From Candidatus Cryptobacteroides choladohippi (GTDB lineage: Bacteria > Bacteroidota > Bacteroidia > Bacteroidales > UBA932): 38,197 nt of DNA. Shown here piece by piece: positions 1-8,918 of the stretch (position 1 is the stretch's first letter; every line of letters starts with the position of its first letter). A program made the position numbers and the translations under genes. The stretch is from positions 1-38,197 of the forward strand of contig JAGHSF010000041.1 in assembly GCA_018065985.1 (NCBI GenBank), given 5' to 3'. The notes under the pieces are model-generated. The model was given only the letters and a program-made list of their open reading frames with translations. It was not told the origin of the DNA and searched no databases.

Positions 1-567
<567 letters not shown>

Positions 568-879
568 GTACTTTGTGAATCAGGTCATCGATGATCTCTC
601 ATCGTGACTTGTCTCGTTTTTGCCTTATGAAATTGCAGTCCCTTATCGCAACTCGAAAAAACTCGAATTTGTTGATATCAGACTTTAATCTCTAACTTCT
701 TTCTTTACCTCGTTATCTCTCTCAGTATTGTCAATGATCTTTTGTTTTCCCATCTTCAGAACTTTCTGTTCCGAAAGGGACGGCAAAGGTACAAACTTTT
801 TTTGAACCCGCAAATATTTTTAAGAAAAATTTCGATTTCTTTTGAAAAAATCGGGTCTTGCGCCGTAAAACCGCCAGAT
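568..879. other. Gene-free 23S leader and spacer
   Basis: This 312-nt stretch lies between the 23S 5' end and the pepT stop codon. It contains the 23S promoter (784-814) and, downstream of it, a roughly 210-nt pre-23S leader. The leader is AT-rich and includes the palindrome ATCATCGATGAT near 586-597, which could help form the processing stem of the precursor. I see no tRNA, no 16S 3' end and no credible reading frame here. Confidence 0.7.
784..814 (-). promoter_or_regulatory. Promoter of the 23S rRNA gene
   Basis: On the minus strand there is a -33 TTTG (811-814), a 19-nt spacer and a -7 TACCTTTG (784-791). This matches the Bacteroidota housekeeping promoter pattern exactly. Transcription should start near 777-779, about 210 nt before the mature 23S 5' end. 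The promoter lies in the gap after pepT and fires towards the 23S gene, so the 23S gene seems to be transcribed on its own. Confidence 0.75.
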
Positions 880-2103
880 TTACTCTGCAAACAGCTTCAC
901 AATGTTCAGAATCACGGCTGATGCCTTCTCCATGCTTTCAACGGGCACCCACTCCATCTTGCCGTGGAAATTCAGTCCGCCAGCAAAGATGTTCGGGCAG
1001 GGAAGCCCCTTGAAACTCAGGTTTGCGCCGTCGGTACCGCCACGGATCGGCTGGATGTGAGGCTTGATGCCGGCCATCTCCATGGCCTTGACAGCCTTCT
1101 CGACTATATGGTAGTGAGGCTCGACCTGCTTTCTCATATTATAGTACTGGTGGCGTATCTCGGCCACTGCGGTACCCTCGCCGTACTTTGCATTGATGAA
1201 CTCTGCACAGCGGCGTACAACCTCCTTGCGCTCCTCGTAAAGAGCAAGGTCGTGGTCCCTTATTATATAAGTGACGCAGGCCTCCTCGACCGTGCCTGTG
1301 AATCCGATCAGATGGAAGAAGCCCTCGTAATCCTGGGTGTACTCGGGTTTCTGCTCGGCCGGGAGGAGAGAATCGAACTCCTCTGCAATACGGATGGCGT
1401 TCTTCATCTTGCCCTTGGCATATCCGGGATGCACATTGCGTCCCTGGATGCGTATGGTTGCGGCGGCGGCATTGAAGTTCTCGAACTCAAGTTCTCCGAC
1501 CTCGCCTCCGTCCATCGTGTAAGCGTAGGCCGCTCCGAACTTCTCGACGTCGAACTTCACAACGCCACGTCCTATCTCCTCGTCGGGAGTGAAACCGATG
1601 CACAGCGGGCCGTGCTTGAATTCAGGATGTGCGCAGATGTACTGCACAGCGTCCATGATCTCTGCAACGCCGGCCTTGTCGTCGGCACCCAGAAGGGTCG
1701 TGCCGTCGGTGGTGACAATGGTCTCGCCCTTGTGGGCAAGAAGTTCAGGGAACTCGGCGGGATCGAGGAACAGGCCCGGCACACCTTTCAGCGCGATGGG
1801 CGAGCCGTCATAGTCAGGGATGATCTGGGGCTTGACATCGGCGCCCGATGCATCCGGAGCTGTATCAACATGGGCGATAAAGCCTATCGCGGGCGCATTC
1901 TCACAGCCCTCGCTTGCGGGAATCTTCGCAAAAACGTAGCCGTACGCGTCGAGTTCGGCCTGTACGCCAAGGGCGACAAGCTCGTCCTTCAGGATGCGCA
2001 GCAGGTCAAGTTCCTTTGCCGCTGAAGGCTGGCTCTCACTTTCTTCGTTTGACTGAGTGTCCACTGCGACATAGCGCAGGAATCTGTCGAGTATCTTTTC
2101 CAT
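880..2103 (-). CDS. pepT: Peptidase T (tripeptide aminopeptidase)
   Basis: A 407-aa cytosolic M20 metallopeptidase that removes the N-terminal residue from tripeptides. The two-zinc site is visible: H78 and D80 in the FIAHVDTAPDASG motif, the bridging aspartate in LGADDKAG (about 141), and the catalytic and metal-binding glutamates in TPDEEIGRG (175-176). The length is normal for PepT. The ATG is separated by one base from the stop codon of the OPT transporter gene upstream, so the two are almost surely co-transcribed and translationally coupled. This suggests that peptides imported by the transporter are trimmed by PepT. It is the last gene of the long minus-strand series that starts near 10.7 kb. 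Confidence 0.96.
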   Translation of the reverse strand: MEKILDRFLRYVAVDTQSNEESESQPSAAKELDLLRILKDELVALGVQAELDAYGYVFAKIPASEGCENAPAIGFIAHVDTAPDASGADVKPQIIPDYDGSPIALKGVPGLFLDPAEFPELLAHKGETIVTTDGTTLLGADDKAGVAEIMDAVQYICAHPEFKHGPLCIGFTPDEEIGRGVVKFDVEKFGAAYAYTMDGGEVGELEFENFNAAAATIRIQGRNVHPGYAKGKMKNAIRIAEEFDSLLPAEQKPEYTQDYEGFFHLIGFTGTVEEACVTYIIRDHDLALYEERKEVVRRCAEFINAKYGEGTAVAEIRHQYYNMRKQVEPHYHIVEKAVKAMEMAGIKPHIQPIRGGTDGANLSFKGLPCPNIFAGGLNFHGKMEWVPVESMEKASAVILNIVKLFAE

Positions 2104-2104
2104 A

Positions 2105-4096
2105 TTATTTCTTGTTTCTCATTGAAGCCCAGATGATGTAGGCGCAGATCAGCGCCAGAGGGATGATGGCAATGGCCTCGGCGCCGGAAGCGACGCGGCC
2201 GTCCGCTACGGTATTCCAGCCTGTCATCCACCAGTCCACCTTGGCAAACTTGAGGATTGCCGATACGACGCCCATCAGCGCACCGCCCGCAATGAAACCG
2301 CTGGCGATGAGGGTACCCTTTTCCTGACGCTCAGCATTCACTGCAGCATCCTTGCTCCTGCTGCCCACGAACCATGAGATGGCTCCACCGAGGAGCAGAG
2401 GGAGGTTAAGGTCGATGGGAATGAACATTCCAAGGCAGAACGCAAGTGCGGGAACCTTGCAATAATTCAGTATGATTGCGATTGCGGCACCGATTCCGTA
2501 GAGGAGCCAGGGTGCGCTTCCGCCATTCATCATAGGCTGGATCACGGCTGCCATCGCGTTGGCCTGAGGTGCCACCAGGGCGCCATCTCCCACGAATCCG
2601 TAAGTCTTGTTGAGCACGAGCATGACACCGCCCACTGTAGCGGCTGCAACAGCCACGCCAACGAACTTCCACGCTTCCTGCTTCCTGGGGGTGGTTCCGA
2701 TCCAGTAACCGATCTTGAAGTCGGTGATAAGGCCGCCGGCAGTGCTGAGCGCGGTGCAGACCACGCCGCCGATGACCATGGCTGCAACCATTCCGGCGTT
2801 ACCCTTGAGACCTGCAGCCACAAGCACGAGAGCGGTGATGATCAAGGTCATGATCGTCATGCCGCTGACCGGGTTGGAACCAACGATGGCAATGGCATTG
2901 GCTGCCACTGTCGTGAACAGGAATGCGATCACCGCCACGATGAGGAGTCCTATCAGGGCCTGCCATACGCTGTTGACCACGCCGCCGAAGGCGAAGAAGG
3001 CGAAGATTGCCAGCAACGCGATGGCGATGCCGAACACGACGGTCTTCATGGGGAGATCCTCCTGAGTGCGGTCCTGGGCGGCCACTGCGCCGCCTTTGTG
3101 CTTGAACTCGCCGACAGCGAGACCGACTGCACTCCTGATGACGCCAGCACTCTTGATGATGCCTATTATGCCGGCAGTCGCGATGCCGCCGATTCCGATG
3201 TGGCGGGCGTACTCCTTGAATATCTGCTCAGGGGCCATCTGGCCCACTGTCTGGGTTATGCCGGTGTTCATGAGGTCGATGACATTCCCGCCCCAGATGA
3301 GGTTGATCAAGGGAATGATCACCAGCCAGACGAGGAACGATCCGCAGCAGATGACAAAGGCATACTTCAGGCCGACGATGTATCCGAGGCCGAGTACGGC
3401 TGCGCCGGTGTTGAGCTTGAGAACGACCTTTGCCTTGTCGGCAATGGCGCTGCCCCAATGGGTGAAAGTGGTGCTGATGGTCTCGGCCCATGCTCCGAAG
3501 GTGCTGACAACGAAGTCATAGATACCGCCGATCAGACCCGCTGCAAGCAGAGTCTTGGCTCCGTCTCCGCCGCCCTCGCCGCTCACGAGCACCTGAGTGG
3601 TGGCCGTTGCCTCAGGGAAGGGATACTTGCCGTGCATCTCCTTGACAAAGTACTTTCTGAAGGGGATGAGGAAGAGGATTCCGAGGAAACCGCCGAGCAT
3701 CGAGCTCATGAACATCTGCCAGAAATTGACTTCCAGGCCGAGGATGTATATTGCGGGAAGTGTGAAGATTGCGCCGGCAACGACCACACCCGAGCATGCT
3801 CCGATGCTCTGGATGATGACGTTCTGACCGATGCCTCCCTTCTTTCCAAGAGCGCCTGTCATGCCCACCGCAATGATCGCGATAGGGATGGCCGCCTCGA
3901 AGACCTGGCCGACCTTGAGGCCAAGGTAGGCAGCTGCTGCAGAGAAGATCACTGTCATTAGCAAGCCCATGGTCACAGAATAGGGTGTGACCTCCAGGGG
4001 CTTCGATTCAGGACTCAGGAGCGGGCGATAGTTCTCCCCCGGCTTCAGTTCCCTGTGGGCGTTCTCCGGAAGAGTCAGGTTCTTGTTTTCTTTCAT
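2105..4096 (-). CDS. OPT-family oligopeptide transporter
   Basis: A 663-aa polytopic inner-membrane protein of the OPT (oligopeptide transporter) family, with about 14-16 hydrophobic segments spread from residue 40 to the C-terminus. The N-terminal part (ENAHRELKPGENYRPLL, then a first helix followed by AAAAYLGLKVGQVFEAAIP) is the conserved opening of bacterial OPT proteins. This supports the ATG at 4096, even though it gives an 89-nt overlap with the end of the upstream OstA-like gene. No clear Shine-Dalgarno is seen. PepT follows after one base, so peptides are the likely substrate. Some OPT members (YSL branch) carry metal chelates, which cannot be excluded. Confidence 0.93.
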   Translation of the reverse strand: MKENKNLTLPENAHRELKPGENYRPLLSPESKPLEVTPYSVTMGLLMTVIFSAAAAYLGLKVGQVFEAAIPIAIIAVGMTGALGKKGGIGQNVIIQSIGACSGVVVAGAIFTLPAIYILGLEVNFWQMFMSSMLGGFLGILFLIPFRKYFVKEMHGKYPFPEATATTQVLVSGEGGGDGAKTLLAAGLIGGIYDFVVSTFGAWAETISTTFTHWGSAIADKAKVVLKLNTGAAVLGLGYIVGLKYAFVICCGSFLVWLVIIPLINLIWGGNVIDLMNTGITQTVGQMAPEQIFKEYARHIGIGGIATAGIIGIIKSAGVIRSAVGLAVGEFKHKGGAVAAQDRTQEDLPMKTVVFGIAIALLAIFAFFAFGGVVNSVWQALIGLLIVAVIAFLFTTVAANAIAIVGSNPVSGMTIMTLIITALVLVAAGLKGNAGMVAAMVIGGVVCTALSTAGGLITDFKIGYWIGTTPRKQEAWKFVGVAVAAATVGGVMLVLNKTYGFVGDGALVAPQANAMAAVIQPMMNGGSAPWLLYGIGAAIAIILNYCKVPALAFCLGMFIPIDLNLPLLLGGAISWFVGSRSKDAAVNAERQEKGTLIASGFIAGGALMGVVSAILKFAKVDWWMTGWNTVADGRVASGAEAIAIIPLALICAYIIWASMRNKK

Positions 4097-6674
4097 CTTT
4101 ACGTGCTTTTTGTTTCTCGTAATACTCTATGTACTTCTGTAGCTTCCTTGCATCGGCCGCCTCTTCCTTCTGCTTGAATTTCAGTGCCTTGCGGGTACGG
4201 GCACGCTTCCTTTCAAGTATCTTCGCAGCTTTGGCATCAGCCTTTGCGGCATCTTTGGCATCAAGCTTGGCCCAACGGGCGTCACGCGCAGCTATCCTCA
4301 GCTGACGGGCCAGTTCTGCGGCCTCCTTCTTCTGCTGGCGACGGGCTGCCTTGAGCTCGCTCTCGCTCATCTGCTGTGGCGCGCCAAGTTCCGATGCCGT
4401 TGAAAGCGAGTCGGCGGCTGCAGCCGTCGGGGCGGCGGAAACAGCCACGGAATCCGCCACAACCGGGGTTGGAACATTGACGGTGGCGGTATCAGCGGCA
4501 GTCAGAGAGTCGGCAGGAGCCATGACGGCAGGATCCATCCCGGTGCTGTCGGAATCAGGCTCTTCCGCCTGGGCGGCATGGGCCTGGGACTTTCTCACCT
4601 TTGCAGAGTCCAGTGCGGCATATACGCCCGGCATGTAGCCGGGGAAATAGATATCGGTCTGCTTGAAGCGGGCACGCGGCCTGGCCTCATACCTTGCCCT
4701 CTCCGAAGGTTTCAGGGTCAGGCTGGTGATGCTCTTACGCCCTTCGGGACGGCTTTCGGGCTGCCAGTTGAAGCCCTTCATTTTCTGCTCCTGCTTCGAC
4801 ATCTGCGCCACGGGATAGGCGTCATTCTTCGGACTGTCGAAATAGTATATCCTGTCGAGCGTGCCTGCCTTGAGGAAGGCCGACAGCATCTTGGACTCGA
4901 CCTTGTTCACCGTAGCATAGCTCTCGTTCTCCTTGAGGTAGAACATGGCCGTGGCACCTCCCAGGGCGTCGAAACGCTCCAGCTGGGAGTCATCGTCGAA
5001 GTATGCAACCACCTCGGTGGACTTTATCTGGTCAAAGAGCAGCGTATCCTCCTGGGTGATGATGAACGCATTCGACATCAGGCTGGCCTTGTCCATGCCT
5101 CCGTTGCGCACAAGGACGAAGAGCGAATCTGCAGAGTACTGGCGGTTGCCCTCGTTCCATACAACGGGAGCCTTGTAGAAGCGGGCTATGGAATCGAGGT
5201 CGCAGTAGCGCAGGGAATCGCACATTGCCTGAAGGTCCTGCCTGAAAATCCTGACCTTGCCCACGGCCTTCATGAAGCCCATCCTGGTGGTATCCTTGGG
5301 AGGGATGTTCGCCAGGGAGTCGGCCAGCGCCAGGGAATCGGCACCGGCGGCAAGAGAATCAAGCCCGGTCACCAGCGAATCCGATGCGGTGGCAAGAGAG
5401 TCAAGACCGGCCGCCAGTGAGTCCGTGCCGGCGGCAAGGGTGTCGCCTGCGGATGGAATCGTATCGTCCGGCTTCGCGATGGAAGGTTTTCCAGCAGCCT
5501 TGCCATCACCCTTCCTTGCGGCTGCAGCGGCGGCTCCTGCCAGGTTGGGGTCATTCTTCTTTGCCTCCTCGGCAGCCTTGGCGGCGGCTTCGGCAGCAGC
5601 TTTGGCAGCCTGTCGTCTGTATTCCAGCACAGGGTCGGTGGACATCTCATCCAGGCGGGTCTGGGCCGACCTCATCTCGTGCTCCGGAATGTCACACTTC
5701 CTCACTGTCCAGTATATCAGGGAGTCTGCACCTGCATACAAGGTGTCCACCTTGCCGTCCTGCCTGGTCTGCAAGGCAACTGCCGCCTCCCTGGTCATGG
5801 TCACCCTCGCAAGGGAGTCCTGATAGAGGATGCTCTGGGCGAGTCCTGCAACATGTCGGGATGTATCCTGAACCTGAGCGTGTCCGAGAAGCAGCACTTC
5901 CCGGGGTATGCGGTAGAAATACAGAGAATCGCTCCATGTCTCCTGCTCTTCAGAGAGGCCGTGCACCCTGGTGCTGAAGAAGAAGGTTTCCGTGCCGCGG
6001 TTGTACCAGCCGGAGCCTGCTGAAAGCATGTTTCCGTCTTTCCAGAAATCGATGTCAGAAAGGAACCTGGCAGTGTTTCTGCCGGAATCGTACTCCAGCA
6101 GCGAAGTCTTCACGAAGATGGAATCGGTATACATGTTCACGTTGTTGCGGAACGTGAAAAGTTCGTTCTTGGAATCGTAGCTGCCGTCGCGGCTCTCGAT
6201 GACCTGGCCGTCCTTGTCGCGCATGGCTGCGCCGTCGCGGAAGAGGGCGATACTGTCCCTGGTGTTGTAGTCGAGGTTCCTGGTGCGGAGGATGTTGTCC
6301 TTGCGGCTGCGCAGCTGGACCACGGTGCCGCGGAACTGGGCAAGGTCCTCGTCAATCATATAGTCGAGCTTGTCGGAAGTGAGCTCGGTCTCTTCCTGCA
6401 TCAGCTTCACGTGCCCCCAGCAGTTGATGACATTCCTGTCGACGCTCCACAGCGCCGTGTCGCTGATCAGATAGGTGCCGTTGTGCATGAAGGTGGCATC
6501 GATTGCCTTGCGGTATGTCTGACCATTCCTGTCGATGAGCTCGAGAGACTTTGCATTGAGCAGCCGGACAAGCGAATCAGTCTGCCCGGATTTCTTGTTC
6601 TGGGCAGACAGACTGAAGGCGCAAAGCAGTATTGCAAATGCCGCTACTGCTCTTTTCTTATTTTGTCCACCCAT
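4008..6674 (-). CDS. OstA/LptA-like LPS export protein with low-complexity insert
   Basis: An 888-aa protein with a signal peptide (about residues 1-24, ending SLSAQ). The N-terminal half resembles the OstA-like beta-jellyroll domain: repeated short strands such as INCWGHVKLMQEETELTSDKL and YDSKNELFTFRNNV, as in LptA/LptD-N proteins that bind lipid A during LPS export. Between roughly residues 350 and 460 there is an Ala/Lys-rich helix and a DSL-repeat linker, then further OstA-like strands. The last 130 residues are a charged Lys/Arg/Ala/Glu helix, probably a coiled coil. The start overlaps the end of surA by 31 nt and is chosen because the signal peptide begins there. The tail overlaps the OPT gene by 89 nt. 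The role is inferred to be periplasmic LPS transport, next to the outer-membrane chaperone SurA. Confidence 0.85.
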   Translation of the reverse strand: MGGQNKKRAVAAFAILLCAFSLSAQNKKSGQTDSLVRLLNAKSLELIDRNGQTYRKAIDATFMHNGTYLISDTALWSVDRNVINCWGHVKLMQEETELTSDKLDYMIDEDLAQFRGTVVQLRSRKDNILRTRNLDYNTRDSIALFRDGAAMRDKDGQVIESRDGSYDSKNELFTFRNNVNMYTDSIFVKTSLLEYDSGRNTARFLSDIDFWKDGNMLSAGSGWYNRGTETFFFSTRVHGLSEEQETWSDSLYFYRIPREVLLLGHAQVQDTSRHVAGLAQSILYQDSLARVTMTREAAVALQTRQDGKVDTLYAGADSLIYWTVRKCDIPEHEMRSAQTRLDEMSTDPVLEYRRQAAKAAAEAAAKAAEEAKKNDPNLAGAAAAAARKGDGKAAGKPSIAKPDDTIPSAGDTLAAGTDSLAAGLDSLATASDSLVTGLDSLAAGADSLALADSLANIPPKDTTRMGFMKAVGKVRIFRQDLQAMCDSLRYCDLDSIARFYKAPVVWNEGNRQYSADSLFVLVRNGGMDKASLMSNAFIITQEDTLLFDQIKSTEVVAYFDDDSQLERFDALGGATAMFYLKENESYATVNKVESKMLSAFLKAGTLDRIYYFDSPKNDAYPVAQMSKQEQKMKGFNWQPESRPEGRKSITSLTLKPSERARYEARPRARFKQTDIYFPGYMPGVYAALDSAKVRKSQAHAAQAEEPDSDSTGMDPAVMAPADSLTAADTATVNVPTPVVADSVAVSAAPTAAAADSLSTASELGAPQQMSESELKAARRQQKKEAAELARQLRIAARDARWAKLDAKDAAKADAKAAKILERKRARTRKALKFKQKEEAADARKLQKYIEYYEKQKARKDERKQEPDSSGERPQGTEAGGELSPAPES
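5311..5446 (-). repeat. Tandem 7-residue DSL repeat inside the OstA-like gene
   Basis: Six to seven imperfect copies of a 21-nt unit encode D-S-L-A-x-x-x (for example DSLAAGL, DSLATAS, DSLVTGL, DSLAAGA). The copies sit in frame between the two OstA-like regions and probably form a flexible linker. Synonymous differences between copies show that the array is not freshly amplified. Confidence 0.8.
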
Positions 6675-8041
6675 CCGCGTTCAACGAATTCACAATCCTT
6701 GAAAAGAGGATCGATCACTATATACGTTGTACCAATCTTTTCTTTTACAAACTTTTTGAGGGCTTCGTTCTGCTTGATATTCGTGACCTGGCCGAGCAGA
6801 TCCGAGTAATCGTGTTCAAACGAGGCGACATGCGAAGGAATGATCTTGTCAAGACGCACGATCTTGTACACAAGGTTGCCGTCGCGTCCTGCCTTGCCCT
6901 CGTTGTCGGTCGACTCGATAGGCTGTGATATCTGACCTTCCTCAAGGTCCTGCACGGCAGCATAGTCCTGAGGCTTGATCTGGTCGATCTCGAAATATGC
7001 AGAGCCGGTGGCGGGATCCGCCATCTGACCTCCGTTGGTGCGGGATGCGGCGTCCTCAGAGTAGAAGCGGGCTGCAAGGTCGAAGGCAATCTTTCCCGTA
7101 TCGATGGCCGTGCGTATCGAATCCAGGCGGGCGAATGCCTTGTCGCGGTCCTCCTTGGTGTATTTGGGCTTCATGAGGATGTGTCGCGCATTGAACATGT
7201 CCCCGTTCTTCTCTATCACGTCGATGATGTGGAATCCGTCGGGAGTCTCCACAATCTGAGAGATGATGCCAGGCTTGAGAGACATTGCGGCATCTGAGAA
7301 GGCCGGCCAGAAGATGTTCTTGGAGGCCATGCCCAGCTCACCGCCCCTGCGGGCACTGCCGGGATCCTCGGAATACAGGCGGGCCAGCGTGGAGAACTTC
7401 TCTCCGTTCAGGATACGCTCACGTATGCTCAGGAGTTTCTCCTTAACCGCTATGGAAGCGGCAGCGCGGTCAGGATACACGCAGATCTGGCTCATCTTGT
7501 ACTTGATTGGAATCTGGGGAAGCGAAGACACATCGGCGGTGTCGAGATACTGCTTCACATCGAAAGGAGTGATTTCGGGGATGTTGTTGGCAATCTCCTG
7601 CTGCTCCTGCTGCGCGAGACTCTGGTCCTGCAGCTGCTCGCGCCATTCCTGGCGGAGCTTGTACAAGGGCTTTCCATAGTGTGCGGCAGCCTGCTCGTCG
7701 CCACCGAATGTGGTGCGGGCATAGTCCATTCTCTGGTTGAGCGTAGCTTCCACCATGTCGTTGCTGACGGACAGGGAGTCGACCCTGGCCTGCATGAGGA
7801 ACAGTTTCGACGTCATCATGTTCTCGAGAAGCTCACAGCGCGTGCCGTAGTCCGAAGAGGAGGATATCATTCCCTGCGCACGCATGATCTCAACCTCAGC
7901 CTCCACGTCAGAAAGGGAAATCATCTCGTTTCCCACCACTGCCACAGTCTTGTCTACAACTCCATTGTACTTCTGTGCCGATGCCGATGCACTCATCAGC
8001 GTCAAGGCCAGACAGGCTGTTATGATTCCAAGATTTTTCAT
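6644..8041 (-). CDS. surA: Periplasmic PPIase/chaperone SurA
   Basis: A 465-aa exported protein. Signal peptide at residues 1-22 (MSASASAQ cleavage region), SurA N-terminal helical chaperone domain at about 25-165 (AVVGNEMISLSDVEAEVEIM is the typical opening), then two rotamase/parvulin domains at about 180-280 (SEDPGSARRGGELGMAS) and 290-385 (YSEDAASRTNGGQM). It should fold and escort outer-membrane proteins in the periplasm. It lies 4 nt after a smaller PPIase-like lipoprotein gene and overlaps the OstA-like gene, giving a compact outer-membrane assembly cluster of the kind seen in other Bacteroidales. The ATG at 8041 is the only one that keeps the signal peptide. Confidence 0.95.
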   Translation of the reverse strand: MKNLGIITACLALTLMSASASAQKYNGVVDKTVAVVGNEMISLSDVEAEVEIMRAQGMISSSSDYGTRCELLENMMTSKLFLMQARVDSLSVSNDMVEATLNQRMDYARTTFGGDEQAAAHYGKPLYKLRQEWREQLQDQSLAQQEQQEIANNIPEITPFDVKQYLDTADVSSLPQIPIKYKMSQICVYPDRAAASIAVKEKLLSIRERILNGEKFSTLARLYSEDPGSARRGGELGMASKNIFWPAFSDAAMSLKPGIISQIVETPDGFHIIDVIEKNGDMFNARHILMKPKYTKEDRDKAFARLDSIRTAIDTGKIAFDLAARFYSEDAASRTNGGQMADPATGSAYFEIDQIKPQDYAAVQDLEEGQISQPIESTDNEGKAGRDGNLVYKIVRLDKIIPSHVASFEHDYSDLLGQVTNIKQNEALKKFVKEKIGTTYIVIDPLFKDCEFVERGWVDKIRKEQ

Positions 8042-8045
8042 CTCA

Positions 8046-8894
8046 CTAATAAATTACGAATGTTTTATGGTCGAGGGCATCATCAAGCAAGTCCTGTTCC
8101 AAACTTGTCAGAAGTTCCTGCTTCCTTGCACTGAGGATATAATCGCATATGTGGTCCTCGACATATTCCATCGGGGCGACCCCGTTTTTCCTGATTTCGG
8201 CCACATAGGCTATCAGGACGTCGGAACGGTCTTCCGGTTCAATCTTGATGATGTTTCCGCGCATTGCCGCAAGCATGTCGGAGTAATCGGTGCCGAACTC
8301 TCTGGCAAGCACAATGGCATCGGTCCATCTGTCGGTGCTGTCGAAATACTTCAGCGCCGCGCTCAATGCAAGCTCGGCGGCCTGCACGTTGTCTTCATAC
8401 TCTTTCGAAGACATGAGCTTCACTATCTTCTCCTTCGAGGGGGAGTTCTTCGCAATGTCCAGGAAACGCACTCTCAGGATGGGACGGTCAAGCTGGAACA
8501 GCTCCTGATGGGTGTTGTAGTATTCCTCCTTCTGCTCCATGGTCACCAGCGTATCCAGACGCTCGCCTATGTATCGCTGCTCGTAGCGGAACTTGAGCAG
8601 GGACTTGCGGTAGTCCTCCAGCTCGGCGGTAACGTCCATCTCGGCCTCCGAAAGCTGCTCCTGCGCTACCTGCTGGTACAGAATCTCCGTGGCCCACGAG
8701 TTGATGTACTGGCGGACCAGTTTGAGGCTGTCTTCAGCCGAGACGAACTCCGGGATGTACTGCTCGACCTGCGAGAGGTACAGCTTCTCCTGACCCACAC
8801 GCGCCACAACCTCATCGTCGTGGATAATCGACGATATGGTATTGCAGGCATTCATGCAGATGATAGCCAGGATCAGAGCCGTCAGTTTGCGCAT
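8046..8894 (-). CDS. SurA-N/PpiC-like lipoprotein
   Basis: A 282-aa protein with a lipoprotein signal (lipid-modified Cys17 in MNAC). The opening after the signal, DDEVVARVGQEKLYLSQVEQYIP, resembles the start of SurA/PrsA-type chaperones. The remainder is helical and lacks the clear parvulin motif (no RGGELG-like block). It therefore looks like a catalytically reduced PPIase homologue acting as a periplasmic chaperone. Together with surA 4 nt downstream it forms the tandem PPIase pair commonly seen in Bacteroidales. It starts 24 nt after the dacB stop, with no promoter visible in that gap, so it is probably read from the dacB operon. Confidence 0.8.
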   Translation of the reverse strand: MRKLTALILAIICMNACNTISSIIHDDEVVARVGQEKLYLSQVEQYIPEFVSAEDSLKLVRQYINSWATEILYQQVAQEQLSEAEMDVTAELEDYRKSLLKFRYEQRYIGERLDTLVTMEQKEEYYNTHQELFQLDRPILRVRFLDIAKNSPSKEKIVKLMSSKEYEDNVQAAELALSAALKYFDSTDRWTDAIVLAREFGTDYSDMLAAMRGNIIKIEPEDRSDVLIAYVAEIRKNGVAPMEYVEDHICDYILSARKQELLTSLEQDLLDDALDHKTFVIY

Positions 8895-8918
8895 AATCTG
8901 CGAATTTAAGAATTTTTA

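Noticed and set aside
568..880. A normal 16S-23S spacer with tRNA-Ile or tRNA-Ala
   Set aside because: No cloverleaf can be formed and the stretch carries a promoter instead.
964..2025. A 353-codon open frame antisense to pepT
   Set aside because: It is fully inside pepT on the other strand, has no recognisable domain, and is explained by codon bias in GC-rich genes.
3098..3961. A 287-codon open frame antisense to the OPT transporter
   Set aside because: It is a mirror of transmembrane codons, acidic and without hydrophobic core; no start signals.
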